From Streptomyces sp. f51 (GTDB taxonomy: Bacteria > Actinomycetota > Actinomycetes > Streptomycetales > Streptomycetaceae), in NCBI RefSeq assembly GCF_037940415.1, contig NZ_CP149798.1, forward strand, positions 7,597,001 through 7,661,000: a DNA stretch of 64,000 nt. Direction: 5' to 3'. Positions 8,492 to 15,918 of the stretch are shown here, in pieces. Every line of letters begins with the position of its first letter. The stretch's first letter is position 1. The notes below the pieces were generated by a model. It searched no databases, was not told the origin of the DNA, and saw nothing but the letters and a program-made list of their open reading frames with translations. Made by a program: the position numbers and the translations under genes.

Positions 8492-9469
8492 GTGGACATC
8501 GACGTATTAGGTGCACTGGACGTGCGGGAGAACGGGGTGTCCGTCGCCCCGACGGCACCCAAGCCCCGCCAGGTGCTGGCCCTGCTGGCCGTGCACGCGG
8601 ACCGGGTGGTGCCGGTCGCCTCGCTCATCGAGGAACTGTGGTCGGGCCGCCCGCCGCGCAGCGCCCGCACCACCCTGCAAACCTACGTGCTGCAACTGCG
8701 CGAACTCATCGGCGCCGCGCTGGCCCGCACCGCCGCACCGCAGCCCGCCCCCGGTCACGGCAGCCCCGGTGTCGGACCCGGTGGCGGTCCCGGTCCCGGC
8801 TCTGGTCCCGGTGGCGGTCCCGGGCGCCGCAGTGCCAAGGACGTCCTGGTCACCCTGCCGGGCGGCTATCTCCTCGCCGCCGGCGGCGGCACCAGCGACG
8901 TCCGCGAGTTCGACCGCCTGGCCGGACTGGGCTACCGGGCCATGGACGCCGGCGACTTCCCGGGCGCCTCCCGTCACCTCGGCGCCGCCCTGGACCTGTG
9001 GTCGGGGCCGGCCTTCGCGGACGTGCAGACCGGAGCCCAGCTCGCCATGGAGGCCAGGCGCCTGGACGAGAGCCGGCTGTGCGCACTGGACCAGCGCATC
9101 GAGGCCGACCTGCACCTGGGCCGGCACCGCGAAGTCCTCGCCGAACTCACCGTCCTGACCAGCCGTTACCGCAACCACGAGAACCTGCACGCCCAGTTCA
9201 TGATCGCGCTGCACCGCTCGGGGCGGCGCGGCGAGGCGCTCCACGCCTACACGCACCTGCGCACCACCCTCGGCCGCGACCTGGGCCTGGAACCCTCCCC
9301 GCGGCTGCGCCGGCTCCAGCACTCGATCCTGATGGCCGCGCCCGAGACCGCACCCACCCCGCCCCGCGCCGCCCGCGCCGGATACCGGCCGGGCACCCCA
9401 CAGAGCACCCCACAGAGCACCCCACAGAGCACCGCACAGAGCGCCGCACCCCAGAGCACCGGCCGCTAG
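8492..9469 (+). CDS. SARP-family transcriptional activator (copy 2) with TTA codon
   Basis: The 325-residue protein is a paralogue of the one encoded at 350: winged helix (VDIDVLGALDVRENGVSVAP, RQVLALLAV, ELWSGRPPRSARTTLQTYVLQLREL) plus BTAD domain. It differs by a Gly/Pro insert of about 30 residues after the helix region and a C-terminal tail of TPQS repeats. Codon 6 is TTA (8507-8509), the rare leucine codon read by the bldA tRNA in streptomycetes, so translation is expected to depend on developmental state. GGGGAGA precedes the GTG start. Upstream are a strong -35/-10 pair and three 11-bp repeats. It likely activates part of this cluster, but its targets are not known. Confidence 0.9.
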   Translation: MDIDVLGALDVRENGVSVAPTAPKPRQVLALLAVHADRVVPVASLIEELWSGRPPRSARTTLQTYVLQLRELIGAALARTAAPQPAPGHGSPGVGPGGGPGPGSGPGGGPGRRSAKDVLVTLPGGYLLAAGGGTSDVREFDRLAGLGYRAMDAGDFPGASRHLGAALDLWSGPAFADVQTGAQLAMEARRLDESRLCALDQRIEADLHLGRHREVLAELTVLTSRYRNHENLHAQFMIALHRSGRRGEALHAYTHLRTTLGRDLGLEPSPRLRRLQHSILMAAPETAPTPPRAARAGYRPGTPQSTPQSTPQSTAQSAAPQSTGR

Positions 9470-9691
9470 GCCCCCGGGCCGGCCCGGGCCGGCCGGGCCT
9501 GCTCCGGCAGCAGCGATAGGGCCGCTCCCACCTCGCCCCGTATCGCCCCGCCCCAGCCCGTCCCGCCTCGCTTGCCCGCGGCCCGCTTGATGTGGCCTGG
9601 CCCCGGCGGGAGTTTCGTCTTCACCCCTGTGCAGGGGGGGAGGTACCCCCACCCGGTCCGAAGGCCGGGGCAACCACGAAGGGACGACCTG

Positions 9692-10543
9692 ATGACCAGC
9701 GAGCCGACGGCATCATCCGACGGCCACGGAGACATCCTCGCCGAGCTCACCGCCGTGCTGGCCGGTGTCGTGCACGCCGCCCCCGACCGGGTCGACCCCG
9801 AACAGCCCTTCTCCGTCCTGGGCCTCGACTCCCTGCTCACCATCGAGTTCGTCTCGGCCATCGGCCGGAGCTTCGGTGTCCGGATCGCCGGCGCGGACCT
9901 CTACCAGTACGCCACCCCGGCCCTCCTCGCCCGGCACCTGGCGGCCCTGCGCCGGGGCACGGAACAGGCTCCCGCGGACCGGGACCCCGGTGCGGCGGCC
10001 GCGGTCCTGGAGGTGCTGCGCCACCAGCTGGCCCGGATCCTGCACTGCGACCCGTGGGAGATCGACGGCGGCGCCTCCTTCGCGGAACTGGGCATCGACT
10101 CCATCCTGGCGGCCGACTTCGCCGCCGGCGTCAACCGCGCCTACGGCCTGAGCGAACGCCCCGTCACCGTCCACGAGCATCCCGGTCTCGCCGCGATGGC
10201 CGCCTACATCGCCTCCCGCACCCGGGACACCCCGGCCCCCGCGGCACCAGCCCCCGCCACCGCCCCGGCCCCCGCAGAGGCACCGGCCCCCCTGGCACCA
10301 GCGCCTGCGGCGGACCGTGCGGCGGCGGACGGTGGGGCGGCGGACCCCGGTGGCGGTGTGCCGGCCGCCGTGCCCGCGCCGCCGGGCCCGCCGGAGGCCG
10401 CGGTGCCGCGCCTGCCGGCGGCCGCGGTGCGGGAGCGGCCCGCGCTGTCCCGGCAGGAGGTGCTCGCGCTCCTCGACGCGGTGCGCGGCGACCGGATCGG
10501 CGTCGACGAGGCCGCCGCGTTCCTGTCAGACCGCCAGACCTGA
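9692..10543 (+). CDS. Tandem acyl carrier protein (two ACP domains plus C-terminal helical tail)
   Basis: The 283-residue product has two carrier domains with intact phosphopantetheine serines: FSVLGLDSLLTIEFV (about residues 10-90) and FAELGIDSILAADFA (about residues 105-190). An Ala/Pro-rich linker of about 60 residues leads to a short helical end (LSRQEVLALLDAVRGDRIGVDEAAAFL), which may be a docking element. It would hold growing acyl or polyketide chains, needing activation by one of the two PPTases. The ATG at 9692 follows GAAGGGA. Its neighbours are the second SARP upstream and PPTase copy 2 downstream. No ketosynthase partner is visible in the window. Confidence 0.85.
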   Translation: MTSEPTASSDGHGDILAELTAVLAGVVHAAPDRVDPEQPFSVLGLDSLLTIEFVSAIGRSFGVRIAGADLYQYATPALLARHLAALRRGTEQAPADRDPGAAAAVLEVLRHQLARILHCDPWEIDGGASFAELGIDSILAADFAAGVNRAYGLSERPVTVHEHPGLAAMAAYIASRTRDTPAPAAPAPATAPAPAEAPAPLAPAPAADRAAADGGAADPGGGVPAAVPAPPGPPEAAVPRLPAAAVRERPALSRQEVLALLDAVRGDRIGVDEAAAFLSDRQT

Positions 10544-10703
10544 ACGGACACCGCACCCTTCGCGGAACCGGCCCGCCCCGGGCACGCCGACGGCGGCGGC
10601 CCCGGCCGGCTCCGCGCCTGCTTTCGGCCCCGGCGGCACCGTGCCGCCCCCTCGCCCCGTCCGCAGCGGGACGGCGAACCGAGACGGACTGGAACCCCAC
10701 ACG

Positions 10704-11576
10704 ATGACCCTCACCGCACCGGGGCCGCCCGGCGCCGGCAGTGCCCCGCACCACGCGACGGTGCCCCCGGTGACGCTGTGGCTGTGCCCCAACGACGCCC
10801 TCCCTCCCGCCGTCGCCGGCCTGCTGGCCTCGCACTGGCTCGACGAACGCGAGAACGCGACCGCCGCCCGGTTCCTCTTCGAACGCGACCGCCGGCAATA
10901 CCTCGTCGCCCACACCCTGGTCCGCCGCGCGCTGGCGCTGGAGGCCGGCCTCGGCGAGGCCGAACTGGTCATCTGGCGCTCCTCACGCGGCCGCCCCTTC
11001 CTCCAGCCGCTGCCCGGCGGCCTGCCCAGAGGCGGCGGCCACCTCGACTTCAACCTCTCCCACGCGGGCGGCTACAGCCTGCTCGGCATCGTCCGCAGGC
11101 AGCGCGTCGGAGTCGACGTCGAGTGCCTGGACCGGGAGGCGGGCGCCCTGGAGACCATCCTGACCACCTTCACCGCCCAGGAGCAGCACTGGGCCGCCCA
11201 GGCACCCCCCGGGCGGCAGCGGGACCGCCGGGTGCTGCGGCTGTGGACCCTGAAGGAGGCCTACTCCAAAGCCCGCGGACTGGGACTGGGGCTGCCCTTC
11301 GACGAGTTCGCCTTCACCCTGGACGACGACCGGGGCGTGCTCGCCTTCCAGCCGCCCCCCGACGACCTCGGCGGACGCTGGAGGCTGCTGGAACTGGAAC
11401 CGCTGCCCGGCGTGCTGGCCGCGGTGGCCCTGCCCGCCGACGACGGCCCCGCCCCGCACCTGGAACTGCACCAGGGCTTCCCCTGGGACCGCTCCGCCCC
11501 CCGCACCATCACCCTGCCCGAACCCGTCGGCGCACCCCACCCCACCGCCCCCACGCCGGCCGCCGCACCACTCTGA
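10704..11576 (+). CDS. Sfp-type 4'-phosphopantetheinyl transferase (copy 2)
   Basis: This 290-residue protein has the full Sfp-type signature: LDFNLSHAGGYSLLGI, VGVDVE and LRLWTLKEAYSKARGLGLGL, with upstream RRQYLVAHTLVRRALAL. It would activate the tandem ACP encoded immediately before it, the ACP at 14192, or the NRPS carriers. The C-terminal tail (residues about 270-290) is Pro/Ala-rich and probably disordered. The ATG at 10704 gives the expected N terminus. Having two PPTases within 7 kb is unusual and fits duplication of a SARP-PPTase segment. Confidence 0.92.
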   Translation: MTLTAPGPPGAGSAPHHATVPPVTLWLCPNDALPPAVAGLLASHWLDERENATAARFLFERDRRQYLVAHTLVRRALALEAGLGEAELVIWRSSRGRPFLQPLPGGLPRGGGHLDFNLSHAGGYSLLGIVRRQRVGVDVECLDREAGALETILTTFTAQEQHWAAQAPPGRQRDRRVLRLWTLKEAYSKARGLGLGLPFDEFAFTLDDDRGVLAFQPPPDDLGGRWRLLELEPLPGVLAAVALPADDGPAPHLELHQGFPWDRSAPRTITLPEPVGAPHPTAPTPAAAPL

Positions 11577-11795
11577 CCCACCCCGCCCCGCCCCTCCTGG
11601 CACACCGCGGGACGGGACGCCGCGGGACGGGGCGGCCGTGTGCCGGGGTGCCTGCCCGCCGGCGGGTGCGGGCGCGTACGGATGAACGTGCCCGGCGGGC
11701 ACCGCGTGTCGGGACCGGGCGGCCGGGGCGCGGCGCCGACGCTGAGGGGCGGCGCGGCTGCCGGCCGCACCGCCGGTGCCGGGAGGCTGAAGCGC

Positions 11796-12785
11796 ATGCT
11801 GGTTCTGGGCCGCTCGCAGGTCGAGTCCCTGCTCTCCACCGACGCGCTGATCGACGCCCTGGCCTCGGCGATGGCGGACCTCAGCACGGGCCGCGCCTCG
11901 GTGCCCGCCCGGGTCGCCGCCCGGGTCGCCGACCGCGACGGGTTCCTGGCCGCCATGCCGGGCTTCCTGCCCTCCTCCAGGGTGCTCATGACCAAACTGG
12001 TCTCCCTCTTCCCGCACAACGAGGGGACAGCACGGCCCACCCACCAGGCGCTGATCGTGGCGTTCGACCCGGACACCGGCGAGCCCGCCGCCCTGCTGGA
12101 CGGCACGGCCATCACCGCGGCGCGCACCGGCGCCGGCTCCGCGCTCTCGGCCCGGCTGCTGGCCCGCCCGGACGCGCAGGTGCTGGCCGTGCTGGGCACC
12201 GGCGTCCAGGCCCGCTCCCACGCCCGCGCGATCTGCCGGGTCCGCCCGATCCGGCAGATCCGCGTGGCCGGCCGCGACCCGGCGAAGGCCGCCGCACTGG
12301 CCGAGGAACTCTCCGCCGTGCTGGAGGCCGACGTCCTGGCCGTCGCCGGCTACGCCCAGGCCCTCGACGGCGCGGACATCGCCGCCGCGACGACCCACGC
12401 CGTCGAACCCGTCATCCGCCGCCCCTGGCTGACCCCCGGGGTGCACATCACGTCCGTGGGATTCAACCCGGCCGGCCGCGAGATCGACGACGCCACCATC
12501 GCCGAGGCACTGGTGTGCGTCGAATCCCGCCAGGCCGTGCTCTCCCCGGACTTCGGGGGCAGCAACGACCTGCTCGCACCCATCCGCGACGGGCTCATCA
12601 CCGCCGGGCACGTGCACGCCGAGATCGGCGAACTCCTCACCGGCAGCAAGCCGGGACGCACCGCACCCGACCAGATCACCCTCTACAAGTCGGTCGGCGT
12701 GGCGGTGCAGGACGCCGCGGCCGCGGCCCTGGTCATCGCCCGCGCCCGCGAACGATCGGTCGGCGAGGAACTCACCCTGGACTGA
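11796..12785 (+). CDS. Ornithine cyclodeaminase/mu-crystallin family NAD(P)-dependent enzyme
   Basis: The 329-residue protein shows the family layout: an N-terminal substrate domain with K67 in MTKLVSLFPHN, the dinucleotide motif LGTGVQARSH (about residues 133-143), and ITSVGFNPAGREID in place of the cyclodeaminase GGDxPGKxE segment. True ornithine cyclodeaminase (ornithine to proline plus ammonia) uses an aspartate in that segment. Here it is Asn-like, as in mu-crystallin/ketimine-reductase relatives, so reduction of a cyclic imine or another amino-acid dehydrogenase reaction is as plausible as proline formation. The ornithine-making genes at 46-57 kb make an ornithine-derived substrate attractive. 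This is inference. Confidence 0.8.
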   Translation: MLVLGRSQVESLLSTDALIDALASAMADLSTGRASVPARVAARVADRDGFLAAMPGFLPSSRVLMTKLVSLFPHNEGTARPTHQALIVAFDPDTGEPAALLDGTAITAARTGAGSALSARLLARPDAQVLAVLGTGVQARSHARAICRVRPIRQIRVAGRDPAKAAALAEELSAVLEADVLAVAGYAQALDGADIAAATTHAVEPVIRRPWLTPGVHITSVGFNPAGREIDDATIAEALVCVESRQAVLSPDFGGSNDLLAPIRDGLITAGHVHAEIGELLTGSKPGRTAPDQITLYKSVGVAVQDAAAAALVIARARERSVGEELTLD

Positions 12786-13062
12786 CCCCGCCCCCAGCCC
12801 CCGGCACACCACCCCTGCACCCGCACCCCGCACCCCATCCCCGCACCCGCATCCCATCCCCGCACCCCGCACTTTGCACCCCGTCCCCGCGTACGGCCCG
12901 GGCCGTATCCACATCCGTGCCCGCGACCGGAAAAACAGGGGTGTTTGCCGGGCGGGAGCGCCCGCCGTTCCCGGGGCCGGAGCGGAATGCGGAGTTCATC
13001 TCGGGGCGGCGGGCGGGTCTCCCGCGCACCGCCGGAGCGGCGCGCACCACCTCGTGTGGAGC
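12786..13062. other. Intergenic spacer with CCCCGCACC-type short repeats
   Basis: Positions about 12800-12890 are a degenerate CCCCGCACCCCATCC-like array. No ORF here has gene-like features. The spacer leads into the SARP-box promoter of the third SARP gene. Confidence 0.5.
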
Positions 13063-13117
13063 ACCGCTGGAGGACCGCTACAGGAAAACGCTCGGGGGTC
13101 ACGGAGACGGCTAGCGT
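13063..13117 (+). promoter_or_regulatory. SARP-box promoter of the third SARP gene
   Basis: ACCGCTGGAGG (13063-13073) is followed directly by ACCGCTACAGG (13074-13084), a perfect 11-bp-phased direct repeat. GAAAACG comes next, then a TAGCGT -10 (13112-13117). The distance from the end of the repeats to the -10 is identical to that at 18905-18959, upstream of the second condensation-like gene. Confidence 0.6.
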
Positions 13118-13186
13118 GCCTAGCGGCGGAGATTTCCGGCCACAAAAGGAACTGGACGAGGAACTCGACGAGGTGGGGAGGCCACC

Positions 13187-14008
13187 ATGGAGATTCAGGT
13201 TCTGGGTCCGTTGAGTGCCGAGGTCAACGGGGGATCCATCGTTCCGACGGCGGGCAAGCCGCGACAGATCCTGTCGCTGCTGGCGCTCTATCCCGGACGG
13301 GTCATGCCTGTTCCCACGCTCATGGAGGAACTCTGGGGAACCGAGCCTCCGGCCAGCGCACTGACGACCCTTCAGACGTACATACTCCAGCTGCGCAGAC
13401 GGCTGGGCACGGCCATGGGCCCGGGCGCGCCGTCCGGCGCCAAGGACATTCTCGCCACCCGGCACGGCGGCTACCTGCTCCAGATCGACCGCAGCTGCGT
13501 CGACGTGCACGCCTACGAGGAACTGGCCCGCCAGGGACAGGCGGCGTTCGTGGAGGGCGACGACCAGGTGTCCGCGGCCCGGTTCGGCGCGGCACTGGAC
13601 CTGTGGACCGGGCCGCCGCTGGTCGACGTGCGGCTCGGCCCCGTCCTGGAGATCGAGGTGATGCGGCTCCAGGAGAGCAGGCTGGTCACCGTGGAGCGGC
13701 GCATCGACGCCGACCTGCGGCTGGGCCGCCACGCGCAGCTGATCGCCGAACTGACCGAGCTGACCGCCCGCCACCCGCACCACGAGGGCCTGCACTCCCA
13801 GGTCATGGTGGCGATGTACCGCTCGGGCCGGCAGGCCACGGCACTGGAGGTCTACCGCAGGCTGCGCATCCGGCTCATCGACGAGCTGGGCGTGGAACCC
13901 TCCCCGCAGCTCCAGCGCATGCACCAGGCGATGCTGGCCGTGGACCCGCAGCTGGACATGCTCGCGGGACCGCGCCACGGCTCGACGTTCGACCTGTTTG
14001 CGGCCTGA
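13187..14008 (+). CDS. SARP-family transcriptional activator (copy 3)
   Basis: This 273-residue SARP begins MEIQVLGPLSAEVNG and has TAGKPRQILSLLAL, MEELWGTEPPASALTTLQTYILQLRRRLG and the BTAD domain (AALDLWTGPPLVDV, ERRIDADLRLGRHAQLIAEL, YRSGRQATALEVYRRLR, LGVEPSPQLQ). It is more distant from copies 1 and 2 than they are from each other. GGGGAGG precedes the ATG by a normal distance. Its promoter carries an 11-bp direct repeat, so it may be autoregulated or controlled by another SARP. It is followed by an 18-bp minisatellite and then by convergent genes, so it ends the rightward transcription unit. Confidence 0.9.
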   Translation: MEIQVLGPLSAEVNGGSIVPTAGKPRQILSLLALYPGRVMPVPTLMEELWGTEPPASALTTLQTYILQLRRRLGTAMGPGAPSGAKDILATRHGGYLLQIDRSCVDVHAYEELARQGQAAFVEGDDQVSAARFGAALDLWTGPPLVDVRLGPVLEIEVMRLQESRLVTVERRIDADLRLGRHAQLIAELTELTARHPHHEGLHSQVMVAMYRSGRQATALEVYRRLRIRLIDELGVEPSPQLQRMHQAMLAVDPQLDMLAGPRHGSTFDLFAA

Positions 14009-14090
14009 GCGACGGCCCGCCCGGCCCCGGCCCGACCGGCCCCCCGGCCGGGCCGTCCTGCCGTCCGGCCACCGGACGCCCGCCGAACCG

Positions 14091-14180
14091 GCCCGTACGG
14101 CCCAGACGGCCCGTACGGCCCAGACGGCCCGTACGGCCCAGACGGCCCGTACGGCCCAGACGGCTCGTACGGCGCGTACG
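14091..14180. repeat. 18-bp tandem repeat between convergent genes
   Basis: Four identical copies of GCCCGTACGGCCCAGACG (14091-14162) are followed by degenerate copies to about 14180. The array lies between the third SARP gene and the convergent ACP gene. Confidence 0.9.
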
Positions 14181-14191
14181 GCGCGGGCGGG

Positions 14192-14449
14192 TCAGAGGGA
14201 GCGGGCGGCCGCCCGCAGCCGGGTCAGCGTCTTCCACAGGGCCCCCGGTGTGGCGAAGGTGTCCAGGGACAGGACGTCGTCCACGAAGTGCACCGCGTAG
14301 GCGCCCTCCAGGGAGCTCAGCAGCTCCACCGCGCCCAGCGAGTCCAGGCCCGAGAGCCTCAGGTCCGTGTCGGCCTCCAGCGGTTCCCCGGCGCCCAGGA
14401 ACGGCAGGTACTCACGCAGCAGTTCCTCGAACTTCTTGTCCCAAGCCAT
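14192..14449 (-). CDS. Single acyl/peptidyl carrier protein
   Basis: An 85-residue stand-alone carrier protein: DKKFEELLREYLPFLGAGEPLEAD, then LRLSGLDSLGAVELLSSL, the serine-containing phosphopantetheine site, and a C-terminal helix (FATPGALWKTLTRLR). The start MAWDKKF at 14449 is preceded on the minus strand by GGTGAGG. The LSGLDSLGAVELL motif resembles type II carriers that pair with free-standing adenylation or condensation enzymes, which fits the condensation-like proteins nearby; this partnership is inference. The upstream ATPase-like gene ends eight bases before this start, so the two are probably one operon. Confidence 0.85.
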   Translation of the reverse strand: MAWDKKFEELLREYLPFLGAGEPLEADTDLRLSGLDSLGAVELLSSLEGAYAVHFVDDVLSLDTFATPGALWKTLTRLRAAARSL

Positions 14450-14457
14450 CGCTGACC

Positions 14458-15534
14458 TCACCCTTTGCATGTCGTCATCCCGGTCTTCTCGGTCGTATCG
14501 GTCGCATCGGTCGTATCGGTGGTCTCGGTGGTGGTCCGTCCGTCGAGCAGGGCGCCCAGGACCACGGCCCGCACGGACGGGCGCGGGATGCCGTTCGCGC
14601 CGAGCAGGCCCGCGGCACCCAGGCCGGCCAGGCCCCGGCGGACGGCGTCCGGCGCGATGCCGGTCAGCTCCGCGATGCGCTCCGGTGTGGCGGTGTCCTC
14701 CAGCAGCGCGGCGGCCCGGGCGACCGCGGCGGCGGTGGCCCCGGCACGGTGCAGACAGGCCTGCACCGCCCGGGCGAAGAACCCGTCGGTGTCCGGGACG
14801 GGGCCGTTGGGTGCAAGCCCGGCGGCGGGCTGCGGCGAGGCCAGCAGGGCGTTCAGCAGCAGGGGGTTGCCGCCGCCGGCCTCGTGGAGGAACGCGGCCT
14901 GCCCGGGGCGGCCCGCCCGCTCGGCGAGCAGGCGCACCTCGCCAAGAGCCAGCCGCTCCAGCCGGACGCGCCGGGAGCCCGCCCGGCCCGCCAGTTCGGC
15001 CGCGAGCGCCGGATCACCGGCTTCGTGGGGGACCGTCCCGGCGACCACCAGCAGCGTCCGGGCGGGCCGCACACGGCCCGCGAGAGCCCGTAGGACCGCC
15101 AGGGACTCGGCATCGGCGTGATGGACGTCGTCCACGCACAGCACCAGCGCACCGCCCCCGCCCACCTCCCGCAGCCGCGCGCACAGCCCCAGGACGTCCT
15201 CACCGCCGGGCGCCCGCCACGCGACACCCTCCCGGCCCTCCCAGTTCTCGCGGCTCTCCGCGGCCTGCCGGCCCGCGCGGGGGACTGCGGGGCGGGGGCC
15301 GGCCGCAGCACGGCGGATCACGGCGCGCACGGTGCCGTGTCCGGTCCGGGAGCCGGCCGCGCACAGCACCACCGCTCCCGCGGCGGCGGCCCGTTCGACC
15401 AGCAGGTGCACGAGCGCGCTCTTGCCGCAGCCCGTGGGCCCTTCCACCAGGACGGTACGGAAACACCCCTCGGTGGAGTCGGTGAAGGCATCCGTCAAGG
15501 TTCTGATCGCCGCGGTCCTGCCGGCCAGCGTCAT
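14458..15534 (-). CDS. LAL-type ATPase domain protein lacking the LuxR HTH
   Basis: The 358-residue product begins MTLAGRTAAIRTL and carries a Walker A (EGPTGCGKSALV), a Walker B (ALVLCVDDVHHAD), and downstream sequence of the AAA/STAND ATPase module of LAL regulators (GNPLLLNALL, IAELTGIAPDAVRRGLAGL). LAL proteins are normally 900 residues or more and end in a LuxR helix-turn-helix. Here the protein stops after a Thr-rich tail (TTETTDTTDATDTTEKTG), so it has no obvious DNA-binding part. It could be a truncated relic or a regulator that titrates a full-length partner. It abuts the ACP gene. The start is supported by the N-terminal match to the ATPase fold rather than by a strong RBS. Confidence 0.65.
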   Translation of the reverse strand: MTLAGRTAAIRTLTDAFTDSTEGCFRTVLVEGPTGCGKSALVHLLVERAAAAGAVVLCAAGSRTGHGTVRAVIRRAAAGPRPAVPRAGRQAAESRENWEGREGVAWRAPGGEDVLGLCARLREVGGGGALVLCVDDVHHADAESLAVLRALAGRVRPARTLLVVAGTVPHEAGDPALAAELAGRAGSRRVRLERLALGEVRLLAERAGRPGQAAFLHEAGGGNPLLLNALLASPQPAAGLAPNGPVPDTDGFFARAVQACLHRAGATAAAVARAAALLEDTATPERIAELTGIAPDAVRRGLAGLGAAGLLGANGIPRPSVRAVVLGALLDGRTTTETTDTTDATDTTEKTGMTTCKG

Positions 15535-15918
15535 AGCGGTCCTGTCGGTCGGTCCACCCCTCACCGGGCCAGCCTGGCCACGCCGCCTACAGCACCGCTG
15601 GAGCCGCGACGGAAGTGAACCACGGCCACCCACCAGGGGGGCGGCCACTACCGGTACGGCCGCCACCGGCATGGCTGTCACCGGGGCGGCCGGATCGCCC
15701 GTCGGCCGACCGCCGCCGCCCCGGGTGAGGGAGGGGCAGAGGGGTCCTCCATCCCCGCTCCAGTACGGACGGTCATGCTGCCCGGGCCGGCCGCAGGGCC
15801 GAGGACGGACCACGAAGGAAGGGCCTGTCGTCATGACGCCGATGCTGAACGAGCCGTTGCTGAGTCCGTAGTCAGGTATCAGCATTCCGGCATTTCTGCC
15901 TGGAGGTCCGTCACATCA
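15535..15918. promoter_or_regulatory. Spacer with possible 11-bp repeats (15583-15615) and the edge of the IS607-type element
   Basis: CCGCCTACAGC, ACCGCTGGAGC and CGCGACGGAAG follow in 11-bp register upstream of the leftward ATPase-ACP unit. They resemble the repeats at 13063-13084, although their orientation relative to the gene is reversed. The last 40 bp should include the end of the transposable element, which could not be delimited by eye. Confidence 0.35.
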
